Shown here: one piece after another, positions 53,810-63,283 of the stretch
How the letters are laid out: each line of letters opens with the position of its first letter
Position numbering within the stretch: the stretch's first letter is position 1
Program-made: the position numbers and the translations under genes
Assembly: GCF_004614235.1 (NCBI RefSeq)
Contig: NZ_SPVH01000007.1
Span: 186,001-250,000, forward strand
Direction of reading: 5' to 3'
Source of the DNA: Brevundimonas intermedia
GTDB taxonomy: Bacteria; Pseudomonadota; Alphaproteobacteria; Caulobacterales; Caulobacteraceae
DNA length: 64,000 bases
Notes under the pieces: generated by a model
Databases searched by the model: none
Told to the model about the DNA's origin: nothing
Seen by the model: only the letters and a program-made list of their open reading frames with translations

Positions 53810-54856
53810 CTAGCCTATAAGTTCGCGTTCGAGCGTCTGAACGAGTTCGGCAGCGCCCATGCATCGGGACAGGGGAGCGCCTTGACCGGCCCACTGCGCG
53901 CCAAAGCCACCCTCGCCCATTTTCTTGGCGGCTGCGTTCACGGCCTTTCCTGCGTCGTAGGCGACAGGGTAGTCGGGCGTGACTTCAATGGCGCTCTCGG
54001 CCCAAATGGTGAAGCGGTTTCGTAGGCAACGTGCAGGCCGCCCCGAGATAGCGTTTGTCATTGTGGTATAGTGAGCGGCGTCGCTCTGTAGCGCTGCGCG
54101 ATACGCGTCATCAGCCGCGCTTTCCGGGCAGGCAATGAACGCCGTCCCCAGTTGGGCCGCTGTCGCCCCGAGGTCCAGGACCGCTCTTACGCCCTGTCCA
54201 TCCATGATCCCGCCAGCGGCGATGACAGGTAATCCGGCCTTCGCCACCAAGAGCCGCGTGAGCGCGAGTGTTCCTAACTGTGCATCATCACCGGCGGCGT
54301 CGAACACGCCCCTGTGCCCCCCGGCTTCAAATCCTTGGGCCACAACGGCGTCCATGCCAGCCTTCTTCGCAGCGAGGGCTTCTCCCGGGCTGGTCGCCGT
54401 GGCGATCAAGACGCATCCCGCCTGCCGCAGCGCCGTCACCTTTGCCTCTTCCGGCAAACCGAAGTGGAAGCTGACAACAGGAGGCGCTCGCTCGATCAAC
54501 ACGCGCAGCATGTCATCATCGTCGGCGAAACTCCTATAGATCGTCGTGAGAGAAGATGGCGGCGCGACAGCAAACTCCTCAAACAAGGGGCCCATTGCAG
54601 TCAGCCAAGACGCCTCGCGGTCAGCATCACGGCACGGCGCATTGTGAACGAAGACATTGACGTTGAAAGCGGCATCGGTGAGCCGGCGAACATCATCGAT
54701 CATCCCCGCCGCGCCGGCGGCATTCGTCGCGCCGACACCAATGGAACCCAGCGCCCCGGCATTGCTGACTGCAGCCGCCATCTTGGGAGTGGAGACCCCT
54801 GCCATTGGAGCCTGGATGATGGGCAGCCGGAGCCCCATTTGATCGAACAAGGTCAT
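53810..54856 (-). CDS. Nitronate monooxygenase-like FMN enzyme
   Basis: 348 residues from ATG 54856. The TIM-barrel FMN enzyme starts MTLFDQMGLRLPIIQAPMAG, and has SNAGALGSIG, VVSFHFGLPEE, VVAQGFEAGGHRG (the His-containing phosphate-binding block), PVIAAGGIMDGQGVRAVLDL and AAQLGTAF. These are marks of class I nitronate monooxygenases, which oxidise alkyl nitronates such as propionate 3-nitronate. Enoyl-ACP reductase FabK shares the fold but is usually shorter and differs in these blocks. No regulator is directly attached; the MerR gene is convergent. Confidence 0.87.
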   Translation of the reverse strand: MTLFDQMGLRLPIIQAPMAGVSTPKMAAAVSNAGALGSIGVGATNAAGAAGMIDDVRRLTDAAFNVNVFVHNAPCRDADREASWLTAMGPLFEEFAVAPPSSLTTIYRSFADDDDMLRVLIERAPPVVSFHFGLPEEAKVTALRQAGCVLIATATSPGEALAAKKAGMDAVVAQGFEAGGHRGVFDAAGDDAQLGTLALTRLLVAKAGLPVIAAGGIMDGQGVRAVLDLGATAAQLGTAFIACPESAADDAYRAALQSDAAHYTTMTNAISGRPARCLRNRFTIWAESAIEVTPDYPVAYDAGKAVNAAAKKMGEGGFGAQWAGQGAPLSRCMGAAELVQTLERELIG

Positions 54857-55228
54857 AATCCTGATTTGGGAGCTTAGCCCAATGACAGCAATGGGTCGGC
54901 TTGCGAGGTTGACATCAGTGCTTTGATCGCGTCGCACACAAGCAGACGCCGCCTATGGCTGTTGAGGGTGGAAACCGGACGTCCAGGCTGCATTGCAGAT
55001 GAGCTTCCTGCACCCGAAGCGGAAAGGCGGCTTCGGGCGGGGGTAGCGGTGTGGGCTGCGGCCGCGGAAAAAGTGGCGCAGCCGGACTTGGCGAGACAAA
55101 CGGCATATAAAAACGGCTTTTAGATCATGGACGGACCGCCGCCTCGTAGAACAGTAGAGACTGTGATCGGCTCTTCGTGAAGCATGCCTCCAAACGGGCG
55201 CGCACGTCGGCGATCCGCTTAAGGAGCC
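54857..55228. other. Intergenic stretch, nothing recognised
   Basis: About 370 bp between the divergent monooxygenase gene and the decayed NTF2-like gene. Frames are short; no motif found. Confidence 0.45.
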
Positions 55229-55231
55229 ATG

Positions 55232-55722
55232 ATGTCCGACCGATCGAAACAAAACCTCGCCGTCGCAAAGAAATATATAGACGGAGTACTTTTCGGCGAC
55301 CTATCCGTGATTGACGAACCATGGCGGTTGACGTCAATTACACAGTTATATCGGCAGCTTCGCCTCATCCTTCATCGGCTATTCCCTGGTCGGGCAACCA
55401 TCGCGGCTGTGAGGCTGTGAAAGTTTATCAGCGACGCCTCGGCGCAGCCCAAATCAGTCGCGTCGATGGTATCGAGCGCTGGGTTGCCGATGACGATACC
55501 GTCGTGGGGTTCGCTACCGTTCACGCCGAAAGCCCAAAGACGGGTCGAACCGGCACATGGGAAATCGCGTTCCGTTTCGACTTTTCTGACGGCCTGATCA
55601 GCAACTACTTCTTGTACGAAGACAGCTTTTCCGCCGCCATCGTTCACAGCATCGGGGGAGCCCTGCAGATTTTAGATGTCGAAGGCGAGCGCTATGCGCC
55701 GGACTTGGGAAATCTTGCCTGA
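55232..55722 (+). pseudogene. NTF2/SnoaL-like gene with frameshifts
   Basis: A good ribosome-binding site (AAGGAG, 55221-55226) precedes ATG 55232, and the protein starts SDRSKQNLAVAKKYIDGVLF and GDLSVIDE as expected for a SnoaL-type protein. The frame then departs at about 55318. Sequence resembling the next strands is split between frames: VNYTVI in one, YIGSFASSFIGYSLVGQPSR in another, and from about 55410 GCEAVKVYQRRLG onward in the 55321-55722 frame to the end. At least two indels are needed to restore one protein. A 133-residue product from ATG 55321 is possible but lacks the first helix. Confidence 0.6.
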
Positions 55723-55814
55723 TCGCGTGATAACCACCGACGCTCACATCCAGGTCGCGTGTCCTGCAGGATGACACACGATAACTGCCGGCGGAAAAGT
55801 CGTGTCCCGGCGTT

Positions 55815-56715
55815 TCAGCCCTTGGTCACACGATAGCGACTTGGGGACGCGCCCATGACGCGTTTGAACGCTCGACTGAATGACGCCTCTGAATCGTAAC
55901 CCAAGCGCTCGGCGACTTCAGCGATGCGGGCACTGTCCTGTGCGATCCACTGCTTTGCCTGCTGCATCCGAACCTCCGTCAGGTAACGTGCGGGTGTGTC
56001 CCCCAAGATATCGGAATAAGGCTGTAGCGAAGGCGGAACGCGACATGCCTGCGATCGCGGCAAGGCTCGCGACCGACCAATTCCCACCGGGATTGTCATG
56101 GATCGCGGCGATGACTTCGCCAATCCTTGGCTGTCTTGCCGCCCTGATCCAGGCGCCTTCGCTCGATGCTCCGCTTTCCATCCATGAGCGGATGATCTGG
56201 ACGGCAAGAACGTCGGCTAATCGTGCTGCAATTCCTGCTGCCCCGACGCGGTAGCTTACCATCTCAGCGGCGAGTGCATCGAGCAGCGGCGAAATGAGAC
56301 ACTCCGATCCGATCAACGCCCGCGCGTGTAGGACCGGCGACATGCCGCGAAACAAAGGGTGCGAACGATCGAGATTAAAACGCATCGATCCGTAGAAGAG
56401 GATCACTTCATCCGGCGCGTGAGCAGCATCAGGCTCGTATCGGTCCTCCCACAACGGACGGCACTGCCATGCCGGGAATGGGGGTTGGCTCGCGTCGGGC
56501 GCGCTGGCTAGGACGTGGGCGTCGCCGCGCGGCAGCAGGATGGCGTCACCCGATTGAAGCTCGACCCATTTCCCGCCTGGCGCAAGCAGCCAGCAGGAAG
56601 CTTCTCCAATGAAATGAAAGTACGCATTGTCTTTTTCGGGGAAGCTGTACGCCCATCCCCCTGGCAGGCGCCGTCTGCCGTACTCCAGGCCCTCCAGCCG
56701 AAGAGACCGGAGCAT
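55815..56715 (-). pseudogene. AraC-family regulator gene with a single frameshift
   Basis: The 5' part (from ATG 56715) encodes a cupin_6-type sensor (SFPEKDNAYFHFIGEASCWL, LLPRGDAHVLAS) and the first helix-turn-helix (WSVASLAAIAGMSRSAFATA). At about 56014 the frame is lost. One base lower the normal continuation DILGDTPARYLTEVRMQQAK and IAEVAERLGYDSEASFSRAF appears in the -1 frame and runs to 55815. Restoring one base gives a complete regulator of about 300 residues ending RVTKG. So either it is a recent pseudogene or the base call is wrong. Confidence 0.75.
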
Positions 56716-56953
56716 GCGTGTCAGGGGGTCGGCGCCGCCAACAGGCGCGTTGCCGGACGTTAGTCATGCATCACGGTGATTGTGTCATCCATCGTCCCAA
56801 AGCGCCAGCCTAGTCCTAGGCCACTGGGCGGACCATGAAGTTTGCCGCCGCGTTGAAGGAAATGCGCAATGAACCGACGCGAACTCATCGCCGGAGCGAC
56901 TGAGCCTTATGAGCAATCGAACCATCGAGTGGGCATATTTCAAACGCCGCGCC

Positions 56954-57232
56954 TCAAATCGCGGCACGTCCTCCATCCTGTGGCTTAGCGGCTCGGATCT
57001 GACTCCTGGGCTCCCCAGTCGAGTTCTGTAGACCGAGATCTGCCCAAGCTTCTAAGTCGTGCACTGCATAGATCACTCGACCTCCGATCTTTCGGTAGGT
57101 CGGTCCAGTTCCGTACGTGCGGTGTTTCTCAAGGGTTCGCCCTGAAAGGCCCAGAAAGTGGCCTGCTTCGGGCGTCCTCAGATAGCGAGAGCGTGCAGGG
57201 GAGTCAGTTGAGTTTGCCATGTGCGCCGCCAT
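56954..57232 (-). CDS. AlpA/excisionase-type small DNA-binding protein
   Basis: 92 residues (M5 at 57220 is the other start). A MerR-like winged helix of the HTH_17 type is clear: RYLRTPEAGHFLGLSGRTLE and KHRTYGTGPTYRKIGGRVIY, then AVHDLEAWADLG. Such proteins act as excisionases/directionality factors or as activators of int in islands (AlpA, TorI, Xis). It stands at the end opposite to the integrase, 133 bp inside the right arm repeats, and is transcribed into the island. It is the best candidate for controlling excision. Confidence 0.8.
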   Translation of the reverse strand: MAAHMANSTDSPARSRYLRTPEAGHFLGLSGRTLEKHRTYGTGPTYRKIGGRVIYAVHDLEAWADLGLQNSTGEPRSQIRAAKPQDGGRAAI

Positions 57233-57364
57233 CAGAGGCCTCCGATTCGGAAGCGAGGGGCATTAGTTTGAGTGGCGGTGTCATCTCCGACCATCCGCGA
57301 GCTTACGGTCGGAACAGTGCCGGGGTCGCGACGGCCAGATCGTCAGGCAACGCCGACCGTAATC

Positions 57365-57400
57365 CACCGTCCTAACCACCGTCCTAATAGCCGTCCTAAA
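57365..57400 (+). repeat. Three tandem 12-bp repeats, probable integrase arm sites (right)
   Basis: CACCGTCCTAAC (57365-57376), CACCGTCCTAAT (57377-57388) and AGCCGTCCTAAA (57389-57400) follow each other without gaps. The first two are the same units found at 5567-5614, in the same orientation. They lie 56 bp from the attR core. Tandem sites on both arms with the same period are what a DUF4102-type arm-binding integrase would need. Confidence 0.7.
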
Positions 57401-57456
57401 GGATAGCCTTACGATAGGCGCTCGGTTCGTCTGCCTAAATATGCAATGAAATCAAT

Positions 57457-57539
<83 letters not shown>

Positions 57540-57695
57540 GACCGATCGTCTGCGTTTTCGGGGACCAGAGGCCTTGCCGAAGGGCGCTCCTACTACCCAG
57601 CGGTTCGGGGGTTGGCAAGCGCTTTCGCAAACTTTCTTCGGCGGGGTATGGTCCCCGTGGAATCAGCCGCGGCAAGCGGCGGGGGAGCGAGCTTC

Positions 57696-59108
57696 ATGGC
57701 CTTCTGGAACCGGCGTCGATCAATCGATGTCATGATGGCGCCGCACGACGGACCGCGTCTGAAGCCGACGCTGAGCTGGCCGCACCTGCTGGCGCTGGGC
57801 GTGGGCGCCATCGTCGGGACCGGCATTCTGACGCTGATCGGCGTGGGGGCGGGGCTGGCGGGGCCGGCGGTGATGATCAGCTTCGGCCTGGCGGGACTGG
57901 TCTGCGCCTGCGCGGCCCTGGCCTATGCCGAGCTGTCTACCATGATGCCGACGGCGGGCAGCGCCTATACCTATTCCTATGCCGTACTGGGCGAGATGAT
58001 CGCCTGGGTCGTGGGGTGGAGCCTGATCCTGGAATATTCGCTGGTAGTCAGCGCCGTGGCGGTGGGCTGGTCCGGCTATGCCGTCGGGTTTCTCAGCGGG
58101 CTGGGGATCGACCTGCCGCTGGCGCTGGTCGCCGGGCCGCACGCAGGCGGGATCATCAACCTGCCGGCCGTGGCCATCATCGGCGTAGTGACGGGCCTGC
58201 TGCTGCTGGGCACCAAGGAGAGCGCGACGCTGAACGCGGTGCTGGTGCTGATCAAGATCGCGGCGCTGGTGGTGTTCGTGGCCATTGCCCTGCCGGCGTT
58301 CAAGCCCGAGCATTTCACGCCCTTCATGCCCAACGGCTTCGGCGCGCCCTTCGTCCAGACGGGGGTGATGGCGGCGGCGGCGATCATCTTCTTCGCCTTC
58401 TATGGGTTCGACGCCATCTCGACGGCGGCGGAGGAGACCAAGAAGCCCGAGCGCGACCTGGCCATAGGCATCGTCGGCTCCATGCTGATCTGTACGGCGC
58501 TGTATCTGGTCGTGGCGGCGGCGGCGATCGGCGCGCGGCCGGTTGCCAGCTTCGCCAGCAGCCCAGAGCCCCTGGCGCTGATTCTGCGTGAGATGGGGCA
58601 GGGGACGGCGGCCCAGTGGATCGCGGCGGCAGCGGTGATCGCGCTTCCGACCGTGCTGCTGGCCTTCCTGTTCGGTCAGAGCCGCATCTTCCTGGGCATG
58701 GCGCGCGACGGCCTGTTGCCGCGTCGCCTGGCCAAGGTGTCCAGCCGGGGCGTGCCGGCGGTGGTGACGGTGTTCACCGCCGTGGTGGTGGCGATCCTGG
58801 CGGGGCTGCTTCCGCTGGACGAGCTGGCGTCCCTGGCAAACGCCGGCACTCTGGCGGCCTTCTGCTCGGTCGGGGTGTGCCTGATCGTGCTGCGCATCCG
58901 CGAGCCCGGCCGCAAGCGGGTGTTCAAGGCGCCGCTGTGGCCGGTCGTGGGCGCAGTCAGCGTGATCGGCTGCATCGTCTTCTTCCTGAGCCTGAAGCCG
59001 GTGACGCAGATCGGCTTCCTGGTCTGGAATGTGATCGGCGTGGCGATCTATCTGCTTTGGTCGTCCAAGAACTCGCGCCTGGCCAAGGGCGAGGAGACGG
59101 CGGCCTGA
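57696..59108 (+). CDS. APC-family amino acid permease (cationic amino acid type)
   Basis: 470 residues from ATG 57696 (GGGGGAG 8 nt upstream). About twelve to fourteen helices. LSWPHLLALGVGAIVGTGIL with the GxGxxxGxGI-like turn of the APC fold, AALAYAELSTMMPTAGSAYT and FFAFYGFDAISTAAEETKKP are close to the YfnA/CAT group of basic or broad amino acid transporters. First chromosomal gene after the island; its stop overlaps the Hpt gene start (TGATG). Confidence 0.88.
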   Translation: MAFWNRRRSIDVMMAPHDGPRLKPTLSWPHLLALGVGAIVGTGILTLIGVGAGLAGPAVMISFGLAGLVCACAALAYAELSTMMPTAGSAYTYSYAVLGEMIAWVVGWSLILEYSLVVSAVAVGWSGYAVGFLSGLGIDLPLALVAGPHAGGIINLPAVAIIGVVTGLLLLGTKESATLNAVLVLIKIAALVVFVAIALPAFKPEHFTPFMPNGFGAPFVQTGVMAAAAIIFFAFYGFDAISTAAEETKKPERDLAIGIVGSMLICTALYLVVAAAAIGARPVASFASSPEPLALILREMGQGTAAQWIAAAAVIALPTVLLAFLFGQSRIFLGMARDGLLPRRLAKVSSRGVPAVVTVFTAVVVAILAGLLPLDELASLANAGTLAAFCSVGVCLIVLRIREPGRKRVFKAPLWPVVGAVSVIGCIVFFLSLKPVTQIGFLVWNVIGVAIYLLWSSKNSRLAKGEETAA

Positions 59109-59461
59109 TGGCGTTGCGCGATCTGACCGGCGCGGTGAATTTCGCCGTGCTGAACGGCATGACGGGCGGGGATGACGCCATCAACGAGGAGGTGCTGGGC
59201 CTGTTCGTCCAGCAGGCCGGCCTGTGGTCCGTCATGCTGGATCCCAAGGCCGAGGGCTGGCGCGACGGGGTTCACACGATCCGGGGCGCGGCGGCGGGCA
59301 TCGGCGCGCGAGACCTGGCGGCGATCTGCGCCGAGGCGGAGGGCGCGGACCAGACGCTGGCCGCGCCGGCGCTGGAGCGGGTTCGCGATGCGCTTCAGGC
59401 GGCCTTGGCGGATGTCGCCGCCTATCGCCACGAACTGATGCTGCGGGGCCTCAAAGCCTGA
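59108..59461 (+). CDS. Hpt-domain phosphotransfer protein
   Basis: 117 residues forming one four-helix bundle. The phosphorylated His is predicted at residue 56 in GVHTIRGAAAGIGARDLAAI, the H-x-(I/L)-(K/R)-G pattern of Hpt proteins. It would pass phosphate between a response regulator and a hybrid kinase. Its start overlaps the permease stop, so it is co-translated with a transporter, an uncommon pairing. No partner is encoded nearby. Confidence 0.75.
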   Translation: MALRDLTGAVNFAVLNGMTGGDDAINEEVLGLFVQQAGLWSVMLDPKAEGWRDGVHTIRGAAAGIGARDLAAICAEAEGADQTLAAPALERVRDALQAALADVAAYRHELMLRGLKA

Positions 59462-59475
59462 GGCCGTCGGGGTGA

Positions 59476-59586
59476 AAGTTGGACTCGGAAAAAACAGTCC
59501 AAGTGTCCAAACGAGTCCAACTTCAGCGGACGCCGAAATTGCACTTCACTCCGAAAACGCGTGCAAAGTGCAAGAAAGTGCAATTC
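59476..59586. repeat. Two adjacent inverted repeats built from GTCCAA and GTGCAA units
   Basis: AAGTTGGACTCG (59476-59487) and its perfect complement CGAGTCCAACTT (59512-59523) flank further GTCCAA units. Directly after, AATTGCACTT (59537-59546) and AAGTGCAATT (59576-59585) flank further GTGCAA units. Each block has one outer dyad and internal direct copies of its hexamer. There is no T-run, so simple terminators are unlikely. Confidence 0.6.
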
Positions 59587-59735
59587 GGCAGGCAAGGCGC
59601 GCAGCGATGTCAAAGATCGGACAGCCATTATACGGCGCCCGGAAGCGGCGCCAGGTCGATTGACGCTGCCGCGGCTCAACACTCTGAAATCAGGTCGAAC
59701 TTCCCGCGCCGATAGGATGGCTGACGTGCGCTGAC

Positions 59736-60068
59736 CTAGCTGCGAGTCCGGTCGTAGGTCGCGAACTCGTGGGCGATGCAGCGGTCGATGATCAGGCGCC
59801 AGACGGGTTCGGCGATTTCGGGCGACAGGTGATGGGCCTCGGCGGCGACGAGAACCTTGGCCACCACGTCGTCGATGCGGGCCTGGTCGAAGACGGCGTC
59901 GCGGTCGGGCTTGATTCGGGCGGCGGCGTCCATGTAGCGCTGGCGTTCGGCAAGCAGGGCGACCAGGGCGCGGTCGAGAGCATCGACGCCCTGGCGGACA
60001 TCGGCCATCGACTGGCATTCGGCGGGATCGACGCGGGCGTCGACGGCGACAAGAGCAGGGTGGTGCAT
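59736..60068 (-). CDS. AroQ-type chorismate mutase
   Basis: 110 residues, all helical. MADVRQGVDALDRALVALLA ERQRY-type start and AAARIKPDRDAVFDQARIDD with VVAKVLVAAEAHHLSPEIAE are the AroQ fold (Arg, Lys and Arg positions that bind chorismate). It converts chorismate to prephenate for Phe/Tyr synthesis; a pyruvate-lyase (PchB-like) role is possible since the two share the fold. The in-frame Met at the start of MADVRQ is a possible alternative start. 40 bp upstream lies the end of the reductase gene on the same strand. Confidence 0.82.
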   Translation of the reverse strand: MHHPALVAVDARVDPAECQSMADVRQGVDALDRALVALLAERQRYMDAAARIKPDRDAVFDQARIDDVVAKVLVAAEAHHLSPEIAEPVWRLIIDRCIAHEFATYDRTRS

Positions 60069-60108
60069 GGCGGTGGGGTTAGCCGCTCAGGCCGCGCAAG
60101 CCAAGACG

Positions 60109-60924
60109 TCAGCCGACGAAGGCGCGTTCCAGCACATAGTCGGCGGGTTCGGCGTTGGAGCCTTCCTTCAGCCCATAGGTCTCCAGCAGTTCGCCGGCTT
60201 CCTTGATCATAGCCATGGAGCCGCACAGCATGGCGCGGTCGCGGGCGGGATCGAAGCCCTCGGGCAGGCCCAGGTCGCGGAAGAAGTCGCCGGACTTGAT
60301 GCGGTCGGTGATCCGGCCGGGCGTTTCGAAATCCTCGCGCGTGACGGTGGGATAATAGGTCAACTGGGCCTGAGCCTCTTCGCCGACCAGGGGATCGTCA
60401 TGGATTTCGCGGGTGAAGAAGTCGCGATAGGCCAGGTCGGCGACGCTGCGGACCGTGTGGATCACATAGACATGGCCGAAGCGGGCATAGGTGTCGGGAT
60501 CGCGCGCGACGCTGAGCCACGGCGCCAACCCCGTGCCGGTGCCGATCAGGAACAGCCGCTCCCCGCCGGTCAGGGCGTCCAGAACCAAGGTGCCGGTCGG
60601 CTTCTTGCCCATCAGGACCGTGTCGCCGGCGACGATCTTTTGCAGGCGCGAGGTCAGGGGGCCGTCGGCGACCTTGATGGAGAAGAACTCCAGCTCCTCG
60701 GCCCAGCAGGGGCTGGCGATGGAATAGGCGCGCAGGACGGGCTTGCCGCCATCCTCGCCCGGCAGGCCGATCATGACGAACTCGCCCGAGCGGAAGCGGA
60801 AGTCCTCGGGCCGTTTCACGCCGAAGCTGAACAGGCTGTCAGTCCAATGGCGGACCCACAGAACCTCCAGTTCATTGAACGGGCTGGCTTTCACGGGAGC
60901 GGGGGAGAGGGCGGCGTCGGTCAT
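60109..60924 (-). CDS. fpr: Ferredoxin--NADP(+) reductase
   Basis: 271 residues, the bacterial subclass size. FAD-binding RAYSIASPCWAEELEFFSIK (R-x-Y-S), VADGPLTSRLQKI, NADP-binding FLIGTGTGLAPWLS and the CGSMAMIKEAGELLE region, ending EPADYVLERAFVG, are those of Fpr. It exchanges electrons between NADPH and ferredoxin or flavodoxin, often in oxidative stress or Fe-S repair. Divergent from the peptidase gene with a 109-bp promoter region; probably followed by chorismate mutase in one transcript. Confidence 0.9.
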   Translation of the reverse strand: MTDAALSPAPVKASPFNELEVLWVRHWTDSLFSFGVKRPEDFRFRSGEFVMIGLPGEDGGKPVLRAYSIASPCWAEELEFFSIKVADGPLTSRLQKIVAGDTVLMGKKPTGTLVLDALTGGERLFLIGTGTGLAPWLSVARDPDTYARFGHVYVIHTVRSVADLAYRDFFTREIHDDPLVGEEAQAQLTYYPTVTREDFETPGRITDRIKSGDFFRDLGLPEGFDPARDRAMLCGSMAMIKEAGELLETYGLKEGSNAEPADYVLERAFVG

Positions 60925-61033
60925 GGTGCGGTCTCTCTAATCTGAGACCCGCTCGCAGGGAAGGAAAAGCCTTTCGTTAGACGACGACTTTTCCTCGTGA
61001 CGGCTTGCAGAAGGGCCGCTAGCGTCACCGACC

Positions 61034-63283
61034 ATGCGCACAGTCCTTCTTGCTTCGACCATCCTTCTGTCGGCCGGTTCCGCACTCGCCCAGGAGACGC
61101 CGTCCAACATCCTGACGCCCGAGCGGGTGTTTTCCAGCCCCAGCCTGAACGGCCCGGTGGCCAAAGGCGTCAGCCTGTCGCCGGACGGGCAACTGGTCGC
61201 CTTCCTGCGCTCGCGCGAAGACAATGTGGACGTTCAGGACCTGTGGGCCGCGCCCACCGGCGAGGGCGAACCCTACAAGCTGATCGACGCGCGGGCGCTG
61301 GTTCCCGACGCGGGCGAGCTGTCGGAGGCAGAGAAGGCGCGGCGCGAGCGGATGCGGATCAGCGCGCGCGGCGTGGTCGAATATTCGTGGGATCAGCAGG
61401 GGCGCTATATCCTGGCGCCGCTGGAAGGCGACATCTTCCTGGCCAATCGGGCGGACGGCGAGGTGCGCCGCCTGACCGAGACGCCCGCCGACGAGATCGA
61501 CGCCAAGGTCTCGCCCAAGGGCAGCTATGTCTCCTATGTCCGCGACCAGAACCTGGTCGTCTATGATCTGGCCAGCGGCCAGGAGACGCCGATCACCGAC
61601 GACGGCGCCGGTCTGATCACCTGGGCCACGGCCGAGTTCATCGCCCAGGAGGAAATGGACCGCGACACCGGCTATTGGTGGAGCCCCGACGAACGCTACA
61701 TCGCCTTGACCCGCGTCGACGAAAGCCCGGTGGACATCGTGCCGCGCTTCGAGATCACCGGCGCCGGCGCGACCATGGTCGAGCAGCGCTATCCCCGCGC
61801 CGGCCGCCCCAATGCGGTGGTCGAACTCTATGTCCGCGATCTGCAGGGGGGAGGACGGGTCAAGGTGGACCTGGGCTCCAATACCGACATCTATCTGGCG
61901 CGGGTCGATTGGGCCGGCGACGGCAAGACCCTGTATGTCCAGCGCCAGTCGCGCGATCAGAAGACGCTGGACCTGCTCAGCGTCGATCCGACCACCGGCG
62001 CCTCGCGCGTGATCCTGAGCCAGAAGGCCTCGGCCTGGGTCGATCTGAACAACGACTTCCGCGTGCTGGCCGACGGCCGGTTCATCTGGTCCAACGAGGA
62101 CAGCGGCTGGCGGCACCTGTATCTGTACGACCGTAACGGGCGGCGGCTGCGGGCGATCACGCGCGGCGACTATCCGGTCAAGCATCTGGATGGCGTCAAC
62201 GAACAGACCGGCGACGTCTATTTCACCGCCTCGATGCGCGACGGCGAGGAACTGCCGATCGAACAGCAGATGTTCCGGGCCAGTCTGAACCGGACGGTCG
62301 ATCCGGTCGCGGTGACGCCGGGCGGCGGCTGGTGGAGCGTTTCGGTCAACGGGCCGGCGACGGCCTATGTCGGCAACTATTCCGATCCGGCGACGCCGAC
62401 GCAATCGGCTCTGTACCGGATCGACGGGACGCGCGTGCGCTGGATCGAGGAGAACAGGCTCGACGCTGCACACCCCTTCACCCCCTACGTCTCGCGGCTG
62501 CGGGCGCCCGAGTTCGGTACGATGCAGAGCCACGGCCAGACCCTGGTCTGGCGCATGACGACACCGCCCGACTTCGATCCGTCCAAGAAATATCCTGTGG
62601 TGATGCAGGTCTATGGCGGCCCCGGCACCGGCGCGGGCGTGCAGAAGAGCTGGCAGCCCCTGACCAACCAATTGCTGACCGAGGCGGGCTATATCGTCTT
62701 CCGGGTCGACAATCGCGGCGAGGGCGACCGGTCCCAGGCCTTCGAGACCAGCATCTATCGCCGTCTGGGCATTCCTGCGGTCGAGGATCAGACTTTAGCC
62801 GCCAAATGGTTGAAGACACTGCCTTATGTCGATGCGGACCGGATCGCCATGATGGGCTGGAGCTTCGGCGGCTTCCTCAGCCTGCTGGCCGTGACCGAGC
62901 CCGAGGCCGGTCTGGCCTCGGCCCTGGCCGGCGCCGCCCCGACCGAGTGGAGCCTGTACGACACCCACTACACCGAACGCTACATGTCCACGCCCCAGGA
63001 CAATCCTGAAGGCTATGCCGCCACCGACGTCCTGCCGCGTCTGGACGACCTGACCGGCCGTCTGCTGATCCTGCACAGCATGGCCGACGACAATGTCATC
63101 TTGGGCAATGCGACGCGCGTGATCGACGCCCTCCAGGCCAAGAGCATGCCGTTCGAAATGATGCTCTATCCCGGCCAGAGACACGGCGTCCGCGGCGAAC
63201 CGAGGCAACTTCAGCAATGGCGCACCTATCTCGACTTCCTGGACCGCACGATCGGCGAGCGGGCGGAACCAGCCGCCGACTGA
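61034..63283 (+). CDS. S9B dipeptidyl-peptidase IV-type serine peptidase
   Basis: 749 residues with a cleaved signal peptide (SAGSALAQ). N-terminal beta-propeller with the double-Glu substrate clamp in WATAEFIAQEEMDRDTGYWW, then the alpha/beta hydrolase domain with MQVYGGPGTGAGVQ, nucleophile GWSFGGFLSLLAVTEP (Ser610), Asp in SMADDNVILGN and His in YPGQRHGVRG. It removes X-Pro dipeptides in the periplasm. Common in Caulobacteraceae and relatives. Confidence 0.92.
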   Translation: MRTVLLASTILLSAGSALAQETPSNILTPERVFSSPSLNGPVAKGVSLSPDGQLVAFLRSREDNVDVQDLWAAPTGEGEPYKLIDARALVPDAGELSEAEKARRERMRISARGVVEYSWDQQGRYILAPLEGDIFLANRADGEVRRLTETPADEIDAKVSPKGSYVSYVRDQNLVVYDLASGQETPITDDGAGLITWATAEFIAQEEMDRDTGYWWSPDERYIALTRVDESPVDIVPRFEITGAGATMVEQRYPRAGRPNAVVELYVRDLQGGGRVKVDLGSNTDIYLARVDWAGDGKTLYVQRQSRDQKTLDLLSVDPTTGASRVILSQKASAWVDLNNDFRVLADGRFIWSNEDSGWRHLYLYDRNGRRLRAITRGDYPVKHLDGVNEQTGDVYFTASMRDGEELPIEQQMFRASLNRTVDPVAVTPGGGWWSVSVNGPATAYVGNYSDPATPTQSALYRIDGTRVRWIEENRLDAAHPFTPYVSRLRAPEFGTMQSHGQTLVWRMTTPPDFDPSKKYPVVMQVYGGPGTGAGVQKSWQPLTNQLLTEAGYIVFRVDNRGEGDRSQAFETSIYRRLGIPAVEDQTLAAKWLKTLPYVDADRIAMMGWSFGGFLSLLAVTEPEAGLASALAGAAPTEWSLYDTHYTERYMSTPQDNPEGYAATDVLPRLDDLTGRLLILHSMADDNVILGNATRVIDALQAKSMPFEMMLYPGQRHGVRGEPRQLQQWRTYLDFLDRTIGERAEPAAD

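Noticed and set aside
53810..54856. FabK enoyl-ACP reductase
   Set aside because: Length and the AQGFEAGGHRG block fit nitronate monooxygenase; no fatty acid synthesis genes adjoin it.
61025..62671. 548-codon frame opposite the S9 peptidase
   Set aside because: Shadow frame with repetitive Arg/Asp/Gly content and no family motif.
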